From: Saccopteryx bilineata
Taxonomy: Eukaryota > Chordata > Mammalia > Chiroptera > Emballonuridae
Assembly: GCF_036850765.1 (NCBI RefSeq)
Contig: NC_089494.1
Location: forward strand, 227,806,779-227,870,778
Direction of reading: 5' to 3'
DNA: 64,000 nucleotides
Part shown: one piece after another, positions 22,721 through 33,482 of the stretch
Position numbering within the stretch: position 1 is the first letter of the stretch
Layout: each line of letters begins with the position of its first letter
The notes under the pieces: model-generated
Told to the model about the DNA's origin: nothing
The model's database searches: none
The model's input: only the letters and a program-made list of their open reading frames with translations
Translations under genes and position numbers: made by a program

Positions 22721-22965
22721 GTTGTCCAAAGAGTGTGTCCTCTGGAGTTAGACGTTCTGCGTTCAAATCCTGACTGCAACACTTGTTGGTCTTATAACCT
22801 TGGACAAATAAGTTAAACTTTCAATATCCCAGTTCCCTCATGTGTACACAAGTACCTATTGCATAGGGTGATTATGAGGAGTAAATTAATTACTACATGT
22901 CAAGGGTCTAGAAAAATGCCTGACATACATTAAATAGTCCATATGTATTAACTGCTATTACAATG
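22720..22965 (+). repeat. MIR SINE
   Basis: 'gtcctctggagttagac', the B-box-like gttcaaatcctgac, 'cttggacaaataagtta', 'tgcatagggtgattatgagg' and 'gaaaaatgcctgacataca' occur in MIR order. Confidence 0.85.
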
Positions 22966-23034
22966 GTTTGCATTTGGTCAAGGTTCATCTGTTCAAGGTA
23001 TAAAAACATAAGAGCAGAGTTTTAATGGCTAAGC

Positions 23035-23130
23035 CTTTGTGAGCATATTCATTCAGTAGTCTTTATTGAGCACCTACTATGTGTGATGGGTATATAGGGA
23101 ACAAGATAGACAAGGGCTCTCAAAGGAGGG
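23035..23130 (+). repeat. L2-like 3-prime end
   Basis: 'tttattgagcacctactatg' followed by 'gaacaagatagacaagg' is typical of ancient L2-type 3-prime ends. Confidence 0.6.
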
Positions 23131-23206
23131 TCCAACAGAGAAACAAGATGCATTAGATGGCAGAGTTTTATGATGAAAACTGATCACTTGCAGTCATAGT
23201 GTTCTT

Positions 23207-23574
23207 TTTTTTCTTTGTATTTTTTCTGAAGCTGGAAACGGGGAGGCAGTCAGACAGACTCCCGCATGCGCCCGACTGGGATCCACCCGGCATGCCCACC
23301 AGGGGTTGATGCTCTGCCCATCTGGGGCGTTGCTCTGTTGTGACCAGAGCCACTCTAGCACCTGAGGCAGAGGCCGCAGAGACATCCCCAGCGCCTGGGC
23401 CATCTTTGCTCCAATGGAGCCTTGGCTGCGGGAGGGGAAGAGAGAGACAGAGAGGAAGGAGAGGGGGAGGGGTGGAGAAGCAGATGGGTGCCTCTCCTGT
23501 GTGCCCTGGCCGGGAATCGAACCCGGGACTTATGCACGCCAGGCTGATGCTCTATCACTGAGCCAACCGGCCAG
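23207..23574 (-). mobile_element. Type C (Ves-like) SINE
   Basis: A minus-strand copy missing one of the two CTCF-like blocks, with the other decayed to ccaccaggggttg near 23297. No clear target duplication could be read because both flanks are T-rich. Confidence 0.9.
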
Positions 23575-23589
23575 GGCACACAGGGTTTT

Positions 23590-25020
23590 TTTTTTAATTA
23601 ATAGACTTTACTTTTTAAAAGTTTTATGTTTATAGAAAAACTGAGCAAATAGTACAGAGAGTTCCTATATATCCTCCACCTCTCTCTCTCGTTCTGTCTC
23701 TCTCTCATACACACACACAGAATTTCTAGTATCATTAACATCTTGCATTAGTGTGGTACATTTGTTATAATTGATGAACCAATTTTGATATATTATCATT
23801 AATAAAGGCTATTGTTTCTTCTAGGATTCACTCTTTCTGTTGCACAGTGCTCTGAGTTTTGACAAACGCACACTGTCAGGTGCCCACCGTCACAGTACCA
23901 CGTCAGAGAGTTTGGCCACCCTACAAATCCTCTGTGCTCCACCGAGTCTTCCCTCTCTTCCCTTCCCCTAACCCATGGCAACCACTGATCTTTTTACTAG
24001 CTCTATACTTTTTTTTTCTAGTATGTCATGTAGTTGAAATCATAAAGTATGTACCTAATTTATAGACTGACTTGAACTTAGAAATACACATTTAAATTTC
24101 CTCCATGTCTTTTTATGAATTGATAGCTCATTTCCTTTTATCTATTGCCTGATGTATCACAGTTTATCACATCCACTTATCAAAAGACCTCTTAGCTGTT
24201 TCCAATTTGGGACAATTATAAATAAAACTGCTATAAATACTTATGTGCAGGTATTGGGTAGACATAAGTTTCTATTTTTTATTTTGTTTATTCATTTTAG
24301 AGAGGAGAGAGAGGGTGAGAGAGAGAGACAGAGAGAGAGGAGAGAGAGACAGGGGGGAGGAGCTGGAAGCATCAACTCCCATATGTACCTGACCAGGCAA
24401 GCCCAGGGTTTCGAACCAGCGACCTCAGCATTTCCAGGTCAACACTTTATCCACTGTGCCACCACAGGTCAGGCTATAAGTTTCTATTTTGATAAACACC
24501 CAGTAGTATGATTGCTGGATCATATGGTATGACTGTGGCTAGCACTGTAAGAAGCTGCCAAACTGTTTTCCAAAGTAGCTGACCCATTTTGCACTCCCAG
24601 CAGCAGTGACTGAGAGCTCCTCTTACTCCATATCTTTGCCAGTATTGGTGTTGTCCGTGTTTGGGGTTTTCACCATTCCCAGTGTGTAGTTGTATCTCAT
24701 TGTTTTCATTTGCATTCCCTGATGGCACAGTTGCTGATTGCCTTTTCATATGTTTATTTCATCTGCTTATCGTCTTAGATGGGTATTCTGTTCAGATATT
24801 TTGCCCATTTTTAAATTGGATTGTTTGTTTTTTAATGTAGAGTTTTAGGATGTCTTACTTGTATATTTTAGATACAGGTCCCTTATCAAATATGTGTTTG
24901 GCAAAGCATTTCTCCCAGTCTGTGGCTTGTCTTTTCATTCTCTTAAGAGCCATATTATTTTGAATGCCAGTTAATACTCCTTGATCCATGAGAGTTAGTT
25001 TTCCACTGTGCCATTGCATT
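23590..25020. repeat. Old L1 (L1M-type) 3-prime region, interrupted
   Basis: Long agreement with old L1 wording: 'acccatggcaaccactgatc', 'actgctataaatac', 'gattgctggatcatatggt', 'aagctgccaaactgttttcc', 'cagtctgtggcttgtctttt'. It is split by a type B SINE at 24279-24475. Orientation is not asserted. Confidence 0.75.
24279..24475 (-). mobile_element. Type B SINE
   Basis: A minus-strand copy with the 15-bp duplication ataagtttctatttt at 24264-24278 and 24476-24490, inside the L1 fragment. The GA-rich strand of its CT tract is long. Confidence 0.94.
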
Positions 25021-25196
25021 AGTACCAGTGTTAGCTTCTTTCACAAAATAAATGTAGGAGGAAGAGACAAAAACAGATAAAAACATCTTAAGGACCATGG
25101 AACAATTTCAAGTCCCCCATTGGGGGAAATTTATCGCTACATTGGATCTCATTAGACATTTCTGTTATAATTAGAGATTAGAATAAATAGGCTCAG

Positions 25197-25530
25197 TCTG
25201 ACTAGTGGTGGTACAGTGGCAGAGTGTCAATCTGGGACACTAAGGTCTCAGATTCAAAATCCCAAGGTCTCCAGCTTGAGTGTGGGTTCAATCGGCTTGA
25301 GCGTGGGATCATCAACATGATCTCAAGGTCCATGGGTTGAGCTCTGAGGTCACTGGCTTAAGCAGGGATCACTGGCTTGGCTGGAGTCTCCCAGTCAAGG
25401 CATGTATGAGAAGCAATCAATGAACAACTAAAGTGTCATAACTACTAGTTGATGCTTCTCATCTCTTTCCCTTCCTGTCTCTCTCTCTCTGTGTCAAAAA
25501 AATAATAAAATAAAATAAAGAAGAAGAAGA
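25197..25530 (+). mobile_element. Type A SINE, older variant
   Basis: The head is diverged (gtctgactagtggtggtac) and the body is of the 'gcgtgggatcatcaacatg' variant. It is flanked by the repeat aaataggctcag at about 25186 and 25532. Confidence 0.88.
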
Positions 25531-25565
25531 ACAAATAGGCTCAGAGAGCATCAAAAAAATTTTAA

Positions 25566-25927
25566 GCCTGACCAGGCAGTGGCGCAGTGGATAGAGCATC
25601 GGACTGGGATGCAGAGGACCCAGGTTCGAGACCCCGAGGTCGCCAGCTTGAGCGTTGGCTCATCTGGTTTGAGCAAGAGCCCACCAGCTTGAACCCAATG
25701 TCGCTGGCTCCAGCAAGGGGTTGCTCGGTCTGCTAGAGGCCCATGGTCAAAGCACATATGAGAGAGCAATCAATGAACAGCTAAGATGTTGCAATGCACA
25801 ATGAAAAACTAATGATTGATGCTTCTCATCTCTCTCTGTTCCTGTCTGTCTGTCCCTGTCTATCCCTCTCTCTGACTCACTTTCTGTCTCTGTAAAATAA
25901 ATAAGTAAGTAAGTAAGTAAATAAATA
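25566..25927 (+). mobile_element. Type A SINE
   Basis: Full-length copy with a TAAG repeat in the tail at about 25899-25920. It is flanked by aaaattttaa. Confidence 0.92.
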
Positions 25928-26123
25928 AAATTTTAAATTACACATAAATGGAGATTTATTAGGAAAAATCCTGTCCTAAATAAGTGTTTGGAAATAAAGG
26001 TTAGGCTCCCCCCCCCACCTCAACTTTTATACCCAGCTAGTTCCTTTGTTTTAGATTAAGCCTCTGGATTTAATGAACTCCACATGGAGCATGTCCACAA
26101 AAGGGTTTTAAATCCTTGATGTG

Positions 26124-26346
26124 GCCTGACCTGTGGTGGCGCAGTGGATAAAGCATCAACCTGGAAATGCTGAGGTCACCGGTTCGAAACCCTGGGCTTG
26201 CCTGGTCAAGGCACATATGGGAGTTGATGCTTCCAGCTCCTCCCCCCTTCTGTCTCTCCTCTCTCTCTCTCTGTCCCTCTCTTTGTCTCTCCCTCTCCTC
26301 TCTATAATGAATAAATAAAAAATAAAATAAAATAAATAAATAAAAA
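26124..26346 (+). mobile_element. Type B SINE
   Basis: Well preserved (head gcctgacctgtggtggcgc, B-box ggttcgaaacc). The duplication aaatccttgatgtg lies at about 26110 and 26347. Confidence 0.95.
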
Positions 26347-26360
26347 AAATCCTTGATGTG

Positions 26361-27065
26361 TGTTATAAATCTTATTTCTTGGCCACACTCATAGAAACCC
26401 AGCTCAGGAACCCTCCTCACTGCATCCCTAAAGAACTTGACAGTGTCAGTTAGTCATCCACGTCAGTGACTTCACCATTACCAACACCTGGCTGGTCGGT
26501 CTGCCTGGCCCAAACACTGCAATCATTCTGCATCAGAGGTAACTCCGCTTGATATCTTTGAGGGGAGGGGGGAGCAGGGAAAATTGTACGGAGAACCTAG
26601 GCATGGACGTGAACCAGCTGAAAGTTTTCCAGGAACATTTGGAACATTCTTTTTATACTTGTGACATGGGTTTTCTTAATGAGCAAATGCAGCCAAAAAC
26701 CCCAGTTTATATATTGGAAGGAAAACAGTCTCACCAACAGCAATACTCTGAGGAGCATGTTGAAAAATGACTCCAGACACAGAATGCTAAGGGTTGGCTT
26801 CCGAACAGCCCGTTCTCAGACCACCTGGGAGTGGTGTCCAGGTCTCGCTCTGGCCTCTAGAAAACCCTCAGGGCCACCTCTCAAGGTGTCAGCCATGGAT
26901 AGCCACACCATTAGCATGAAGTATAATGCAAACTGAAGCCTTCTCACAGAGGAAATTTGAAGAACAATATTTTCCACATGGCTACAGTAAAGCATTCACT
27001 TAAATAAAACAAAAAACTTGCAACTAATATGGAAAATGCTAAGTTAAATGTACTTTAAAAAAAAA
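26361..27065. other. Unassigned DNA
   Basis: Single-copy-looking. The 73- and 91-codon plus-strand frames have no domain I recognise and sit in no gene context. Confidence 0.4.
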
Positions 27066-27074
27066 TCTAGTTAG

Positions 27075-27262
27075 TCCTGGAGGGATAGTTCACTGGGTTA
27101 GAGCATCATCCCGAAGTGTGAATGTTGCCAGTTTGATCCCTAGTCAGGGCACATACAGAAAGAGCTTGATGTTCCTGTCTCTGTCTCTCTCTTGTTCGCT
27201 CTCTCTCTCTCTCTCTCTGTCTCTTCCTCTCTGTAAAATCAATAAAATAGACATTAAAAAAA
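27075..27262 (+). mobile_element. Old tRNA-derived SINE
   Basis: The head (ggatagttcactgggttag) and B-box (gtttgatccc) are diverged. A 'cagggcacatac' motif, a CT tract and an A-rich tail follow. It belongs to an older Ves-related type that has the short body. Confidence 0.8.
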
Positions 27263-27308
27263 ATCTGGTCAATATTTTGCTGGGCAACTTACAATAAAAA
27301 ATTGGTCT

Positions 27309-27659
27309 GCCTGACCAGGTGGTGGCGCAGTGGATAGAGCATCAGACTGGGATGTGGAGGACCCAGGTTCGAGACCCTGAGGTCGCCAGCTTGAGCGCGG
27401 GCTCATCTGGTTTGAGCAGAAAGCTCACCAGCTTGGACCCAAGGTCGCTGGCTTGAGCAAGGGGTTACTCAGTCTGCTGAAGGCCTATGGTCAAGGCATA
27501 TATGAGAAAGCAATCAATGAACAACTACGGTGTTGCAAGGAAAAACTGATGATTGATGCTTCTCATCTCTCTCTGTTCCTGTCTGTCTGTTCCTATCTAC
27601 CCCTCTCTCTGACTCTCTCTCTGTGTCCCTGTAAAATAAAAAAAATAATAATTAAAAAA
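27309..27659 (+). mobile_element. Type A SINE
   Basis: Full-length copy with an intact B-box (ggttcgagacc) and an AAT-rich tail. Confidence 0.92.
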
Positions 27660-28927
27660 AGTCTTTGAGGTTTTTGATGCATTATTCAAATCAAAATGAC
27701 TGCCCTAAAAACATAACCTTCATAGGAAACACAGAATAGAGCCCAGTTCTTTCTGTGCTAAGACACTCACTGACCACTCTGAGTGTCGGTGTCATCGAGA
27801 AGTCAAACACGATAGAAAGCTGGTTTCAGCACTGTCCGTATTGGCCAGTAGATGAAAAGTGTGGTAACCTTGGCTTTCTGTTGTGCTTTGTTTTGATTTT
27901 CAGATTGTGGTGATCCCATCTGTCCCTTATCTTTCTTCTTCCACAACGATTTTGTTTACAAGGGTCCCAGAGACAACAGGGTCTGTCAAGTCTCCACAGA
28001 AATGACAAAAGACAAGACGCCCAAAGATTTGGCCTGTCTGCAAATCTCGGAGCCAAAGGGGGAGTTTTCAGAGTGGCCGCCAGGACTCCCCAAGTGGCTC
28101 AGGCTCAGGAACTGAGAAGGAGGCTGGAAAGAGCACGGCCCGGCCTAGGGAAACTCCAGAAACACAGATGCAGTTTCTCGAGTGGCATCCTTTACAAGTG
28201 CTTGCCCACTTCCTCCCCACACGGAAGTCCTTGCTGTGAGCGGCTTTCCAATGGCTGGCTGCGCCCTTCTGCCATTTCATTCTCTGCACTTCTTTCCCCT
28301 TCTCTCCCTCTCCAGCTTCCTGGAAGTCAGGTTCAGGGTGGCCTTACTAGCCTGCAGACACCACTATTTTGGCAAGATGTTTTGACAGTGGCATGAAGGC
28401 CTGCAAAAGGCAGTCTGGAGGCCTGGACACCTTCCTTCTCAAGAGCACACTGTGACTTTTCACAACAGAAGCCAGGCCCTTGGTTTTATTTTGTTTTTAA
28501 ATGTCACATGTCACACACAAATAGTCTAGAATGCAGTGCTACTCAAACATGGGCTGGGGGCAGCTGCTGGTTCATAACAATGTTGTTCTGGTCAACAGTG
28601 AAACGGGAGCAGAAACTGAGAGGGGGCATTTAGAAACTTTCGTAGCAGTTTCACCGGGGTGCCTAGGTCTGTTGAATCTAATTATAAATATTAGGGGGCC
28701 TATGTTTTATAGGTCTTTGCTTTTTTTCTAGATATTTATTTTTACTGTATTTACAAAGATAGTCAGATGTAATAGATTTAATAGATTGGAAACTTAAAAA
28801 GACGCTTTACGTCATAGAGTTTGAAGAGCAAACCACAGAGGATATGATAAAAACCACTCATATACATGTTAATTACCCAAGCTTCATCAAGTCTGAACAT
28901 TTCATCATATTTGCCTTTGTCTTTTTT
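27660..28927. other. Unassigned DNA
   Basis: No repeat named. 28080-28330 is GC-richer, with overlapping frames of up to 107 codons on both strands that show no domain, so I do not call a gene. Confidence 0.4.
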
Positions 28928-29114
28928 TTTTTTTAATATTTAAGACTTTATTTATGCATTTTAAAGAGAAGAAAAAGAGAGAGAGAGAGAAGGGGGGAGA
29001 AGTAGGAAGCATCAACTGCCATATGTGCCTTGACCACGCAAGCCCAGGGTTTTGAACCAGTGACCTCAGTGTTCCAGGTCAATGCTTTATCCACTGCGCC
29101 ACCACAGGTCAGGC
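28928..29114 (-). mobile_element. Type B SINE
   Basis: A minus-strand copy flanked by the repeat tgcctttgtctttttttt at about 28913 and 29115. The duplication includes T-rich target DNA. Confidence 0.93.
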
Positions 29115-29129
29115 TGCCTTTGTCTTTTT

Positions 29130-29439
29130 TTTTTTTTTAAAGAAAACATTACATATTGCTCCTCCTTTCACCTTTTCTCTCCTTTTCTTTGCTCTCCTCC
29201 CCTCCCCTCTCCTTTTAGATGATGCAGCATGGTCAGCCTCCATGACGAGGGAGACAGGGGCCACGGTGGCCCAGCATGGGGAGGCAAGGCTGGAGCACAG
29301 CAGGTACATGGGAGACCCATGCAAAGGGGAGGGTGTGGAGTGTCAGGGCCCAGGAGCGCTGAGGAGGATGTCAGGGTCCAAACCCAAACAGGAGACGAAG
29401 ACTCCTTTGTAGGGAAAAAGGTGGTGGAAGAAATGAGAT
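29130..29439. other. Unassigned DNA
   Basis: Pyrimidine-rich to 29215, then GC-rich unique-looking sequence. Frames of 122 to 128 codons on opposite strands overlap the adjoining MITE and are not credible genes. Confidence 0.4.
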
Positions 29440-29441
29440 TA

Positions 29442-29641
29442 CTGTATTTTTCGCTCCATAAGATGCATTCCCCCCCCCCCAAAAGTGGAGGGGAAAAATG
29501 CCCGTGCATCTTATGGAGTAAAAAAACACAGTATTTTATTAAATATTTTAACACAGCATTTCAGATTTTTTTTTTTTTTTCCTCCTTAAAACCCTAGGTT
29601 TGTCTTATGGTCAGGTGTATCTTATGGAGCAAAAAATACAG
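29442..29641. mobile_element. TA-flanked MITE (Tc1/mariner-like)
   Basis: A 200-bp element with ends CTGTATTTTTCGCTCCATAA and TTATGGAGCAAAAAATACAG, flanked on both sides by TA. A second inner inverted pair (aagatgcat and tgcatctta) brackets a C/G run. There is no coding capacity. TA duplication and the absence of an 8-bp repeat favour Tc1/mariner over hAT. Confidence 0.8.
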
Positions 29642-29643
29642 TA

Positions 29644-30131
29644 CCTTTATTCCAGGGAATTAATCAAATTATAAATATATAACAAGGATAATAAGAACTA
29701 CATTTTGATGGAAAAGGAGAAAACTAGAATTAGATGTGTTGTTGAAAATGTATGGTTTTCCATATATATAGGTCAACAAGCAAATAGATACAGATGTAAA
29801 TGTATGTATATACATGTATATGCATATTCCCTAGTTCTGTCCACAGGGAATGGTGATAGTGAACACACCTAGTTCTCAGATCTTGACTTCTAAATACTAT
29901 TCTCCACTAAAAGAAATGAGGGCTCCTTGAACAACTGGCATATTCTAGAGCTAGGACTAAGAAAGTACAAGAGGAGCCTGGAACATCTTATGCCAGAAAC
30001 CAAGAAAGTGCCCGAACCACCATGAGGACCTGCCAAAGGAAAGGGGAGTCAGCGTGAAGGCTCTGTACTAGGTGGTGAGGCACTGGCAGGTCGTAAATAC
30101 AGGCAGGCCAGGACACACAGGGTGTGATCAT
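29644..30131. other. Unassigned DNA
   Basis: AT-rich to 29850, with a 'tatatata/tgtatg' imperfect run at 29760-29830, then unique-looking sequence. Confidence 0.4.
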
Positions 30132-30148
30132 AAAATCGAATAACAGTG

Positions 30149-30350
30149 GGCCTGACCTGTGGTGGCGCAGTGGATAAAGCGTCGACCTGGAAATGCTGAG
30201 GTCGCCGGTTCGAAACCCTGGGCTTGCCTGGTCAAGGTACATATGGGAGTTGATGCTTCCAGCTCCTCCCCCTTCTCTCTCTCTGTCTCTCTCTCTCTCC
30301 CTCTCTCTCTCCTCTCTAAAAGTGAATAAAGAAAAAAAAAGAAAAAGAAA
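30149..30350 (+). mobile_element. Type B SINE
   Basis: Flanked by the duplication aaaatcgaataacagtgg (right copy with one base changed) at about 30132 and 30351. Promoter boxes are intact. Confidence 0.95.
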
Positions 30351-30368
30351 AAAAATCGAATAACAATG

Positions 30369-30616
30369 GTAGCAAATTACACCTATTTAATAAAATAGTA
30401 AGCATGAGCCCATACAGGTGTAAATGAATAAATAAATGAATGAGTTAAGAGTTTAAAGAGGAAATCACATAATCAAAAATATTAATAATGGGACAAATTG
30501 AAATGGTCACCATCTGATATACAATGAGAACATATTGCTTTTGTGATATATCTGCCAAAGATGTACAGCGTGAATCTAATCACAAGAACATATGAAAACA
30601 AACAAACAAACTAACT
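30369..30616. other. Unassigned AT-rich DNA
   Basis: No feature recognised. Confidence 0.35.
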
Positions 30617-30908
30617 GCCAGACCAGGCGGTGGCGCAGTGGATAGAGCGCCTGACTTGGACACGGAGGATCCAGGTTCGAGACCCCGAGGTTGCCAGCTT
30701 GACCCCAAGGTCGCTGGCTCGAGCAAGGGGTCACGTGGTCTGCTGTAGTCCCCCCTCATCAAGGCACATATGAGAAAGCAACCAGTGAACAGCTAAGGAA
30801 CCACAACGAAGAATTGATGTTTTTCATTTCTCTCCCTTCCTGTCTGTCCCTCTCTCTGACTCTCTCTGTCTCTGCCACAAAACAAACAAACAAACAAACA
30901 AACAAAAA
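30617..30908 (+). mobile_element. Type A SINE, internally deleted
   Basis: About 50 bp of the body ('gcgggctcatctggtttgag' and the following repeat unit) is missing, so the element is shorter than its relatives. The tail is a CAAA/AAAC repeat. Confidence 0.88.
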
Positions 30909-30965
30909 ATTGAAGGACATTCTACAAAATAACTCATCTGAAATCTTCAAAAGCCACAGGGTCAT

Positions 30966-31160
30966 GCCTGATCTGTGGTGACGCAGTGGAATAAAGCATA
31001 GATTTGGAACACTGAGGTCACTGGTTCGAAACCCCAGGCTTACCTGGTCAAGGCACATATGGGAGTTGATACTTCCTGCTTCTCCTCCTTCCCTTTCTCT
31101 CTCCCTCTTTCCCTCTCTCTCCTCTCTGAAAATTGAATAAAGTCTTTAAAAAAAATTATA
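30966..31160 (+). mobile_element. Type B SINE
   Basis: Diverged copy with the 17-bp duplication aaaagccacagggtcat at 30949-30965 and 31161-31177. Confidence 0.94.
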
Positions 31161-31241
31161 AAAAGCCACAGGGTCATAAAAGTCAACAAAAGACTGAGGA
31201 ACTGTTTCATAAAGGAATAGATTAAAGAGACATGACAATTA

Positions 31242-31633
31242 GCCCTGGCCGGTTGGCTCAGTGGTAGAGCATCGGCCTGGCGTGCAGGAGTCCTGGGTTC
31301 GATTCCTGGCCAGGGCACACAGGAGAAGCACCCATCTGCTTCTCCACCCCTCCCCCTCTCCTTCCTCTCTGTCTCTCTCTTCCCCTCCTTCAGCCAAGGC
31401 TCCATTGGAGCAAAGTTGGCCAGGCGCTGAGGATGGCTCTGTGGCCTCTGCCTCAGGCACTAGAATGGCTCTGGTTGCAACAGAGCGACGCCCCAGAGGG
31501 GCAGAGCATCGCCCCCTGGTGGGCGTGCCGGGTGGATCCTGGTCGGGCGCATGCGGGAGTCTGTCCAACTACCTCCCCGTTTCCAACTTCAGAAAAATAA
31601 AAAATAAAAAAAAAAAAAAGAGAGAGAGAGAGA
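31242..31633 (+). mobile_element. Type C (Ves-like) SINE
   Basis: The duplication gagacatgacaatta lies on both sides, extended by a GA run at 31618-31637. A CTCF core match on the minus strand lies at 31510-31522. Only one of the two tandem CTCF-like blocks is present. Confidence 0.94.
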
Positions 31634-31648
31634 GAGACATGACAATTA

Positions 31649-31987
31649 AATGCAAAGATGAAATGAGAGGCAGCAGTCCCAGCTGTGCCCAGGGATCAAA
31701 AGGAGAGGAGGGAGACTCAAGGCATATGCCTCAGATAGAATCTGGCAGGCTTGTAGCTGACTAGATGTGGGTGAGGAGAAAGAGAGTGAGTCAAAGCCGG
31801 CCTGGAGTGTTTGAACCCAGATGCATGGGAATTCTAGAAACAGGAAGAGACACTGAGAGTTGGTTTGAGGGGAAGATGATGGCTTTGGTCTTAAATATTT
31901 TGAATGGATAGACCTGGAAGACAGTCTGGTATAGTTAGCATTTGGAAAATGGTCACAGACCTAGAAAGGGAACTTGAGGCTGCATAG
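31649..31987. other. Unassigned old repeat-like DNA
   Basis: 'gatggctttggtcttaaa' and 'gacctggaagacagtctgg' resemble wording also seen near 45800-46380 and 47540-47720. It is probably an ancient dispersed repeat that I cannot name. Confidence 0.35.
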
Positions 31988-32047
31988 AAATGAAAGTGGA
32001 AAAAAAATAAAATTAAAATTAAAATTAAAAAAAAAAAAGAAGATTGG

Positions 32048-32261
32048 GCCTGACCTGTGGTGGCGCAGTGGATAAAGCGTCGACCTGGAAATGCTGAGGT
32101 TGCTGGTTCGAAACTCTGGGCTTGCCTGGTCAGGCACATATGGGAGTTGATGCTTCCAGCTCCTCCCCCCTGTCTCTCTATCCTTTTTCTCTCTCTCCTC
32201 TCTAAAATGAATAAATAAAATAAAAAAAGAAATAATAATTAAAAAAAAAAAAGAAGAAGAA
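32048..32261 (+). mobile_element. Type B SINE with an extra A-rich leader
   Basis: The duplicated target gaaatgaaagtgg lies at 31988-32000 and 32263-32275, so the insertion also includes about 45 bp of 'aaaattaaaatt' repeat before the SINE head. That leader may be the tail of another, lost element. Confidence 0.85.
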
Positions 32262-32346
32262 GAAATGAAAGTGGGAGCTCTAAAAGACCGTGAAGTAATA
32301 ACAATAACTTCCTTTTACTGAGGACTTACTTTCTGCCAAGAACCAC

Positions 32347-33045
32347 TGTTGGGCAGATAAAATGTATTATGCTCACTTTGTTAAAGATGGCGCTGCCCAC
32401 GTGGAGGCCGTTACCCAGGTGATATTAATGTGTGTCTCTGTGGGCTTTGGGCAGGCAGAATCCTTGTAGCCTGGGGTTTGGTTTGGGGATTAAGCCTTTC
32501 CCACCCTTTTTGATGTGGGGTGGTACAATCCCATCATGCCCCAGATAAGTGATTTTGTATTAGAGACTTCTCTATTTGTATATTGGATTAAAGGTTTGGA
32601 TTTCTACACTATAAAATAGGGGAGAACAAGAGCTTGCGCTCTTGGTTCCTGAGATTAGCATTAGAGAGCATAGAGCAGAGAAAGGCCACGTGGAAGAGGC
32701 CAGGAGAAGCAGCCAAGATGGTGGAGTGTTGAGTGAGAAACCAGTTAGTGCAGAGTTTATGCAGGGAGAAGGAAGGAGATGGGGAACAGAGGTGAATAAG
32801 TCTGGTGAGCTAGAAACCTTTGATTCTAGGAAACTCGGATAAGTCAGTAGCTTTGTGAGCACTGAATGTGAGTGGGTTTTGGAGCCCAGTGTGTGTTTTT
32901 TGCTTGCCCGCCGGGTGCAAGCTAGGATTAAAGACTATGGTCCATCAGTTCTTGGCTCCATTGTTTCCTTACCGACTGTCCGAATCCAATGCGAACCTGC
33001 ATGAGCCAGGCTGCTGTGTTGGTAGCCCTGGCTGCTGGCCTTACA
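32347..33045 (+). mobile_element. Solo ERV LTR, TGTTGGGC family
   Basis: An intact 699-bp LTR with the perfect 5-bp duplication accac at 32342-32346 and 33046-33050. Readable signals are AAAGATGGCG (YY1-like) at 32383-32392, tataaaat at 32610-32617, a second aagatgg near 32715 and ATTAAA at 32927-32932 before the U5 end ctttaca-like cttaca. It is inserted in an old MIR-like element that continues beyond 33050. Confidence 0.94.
32610..32617 (+). promoter_or_regulatory. LTR TATA box
   Basis: TATAAAAT stands at the position shared by all full LTR copies of the family, about 260 bp from the LTR start. ATTAAA follows about 310 bp later, as expected for U3-R order. Activity is inferred only. Confidence 0.6.
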
Positions 33046-33482
33046 ACCACCTTCAACATTCTAAATATTCCTTTCCCAATCTTCATGATACACTGTACAT
33101 AGGTATCATTAACTCTACATTACAGATTCAGGGAGATTAAATAAATTTTCATGCTCAGGGGAAAAAAAGCCTTGGCCGGGTAGTTTAGTTATTAGTGTTG
33201 TCCTGATACACCAAAGTTGCAGGTTTGATCCCTTGCCAGGTGTAAAGCCAGTAGCCAGGGCCACCATCACAGCCACCTGGCCCATGCAGGTTCGCATTTG
33301 ATTTGGACAGATGGTAATGAAACAACAGAGCCAAGAACTGGTGGGCCATTACCTTTAATCCTAGCTTGCACCTGGCGGGCAAGTAAAAACACACACTGGG
33401 CTCCAAAACCCACTCATTCAATGCTCACAAAGCTACTGACTTATCCGAGTTTCCTAGAATCTCATTCACCTCTGTTCCTCAT

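Noticed and set aside
28068..28396. GC-rich stretch with frames of 73-107 codons on both strands, considered as an exon
   Set aside because: No domain, no convincing splice context and frames on opposite strands; nothing supports coding.
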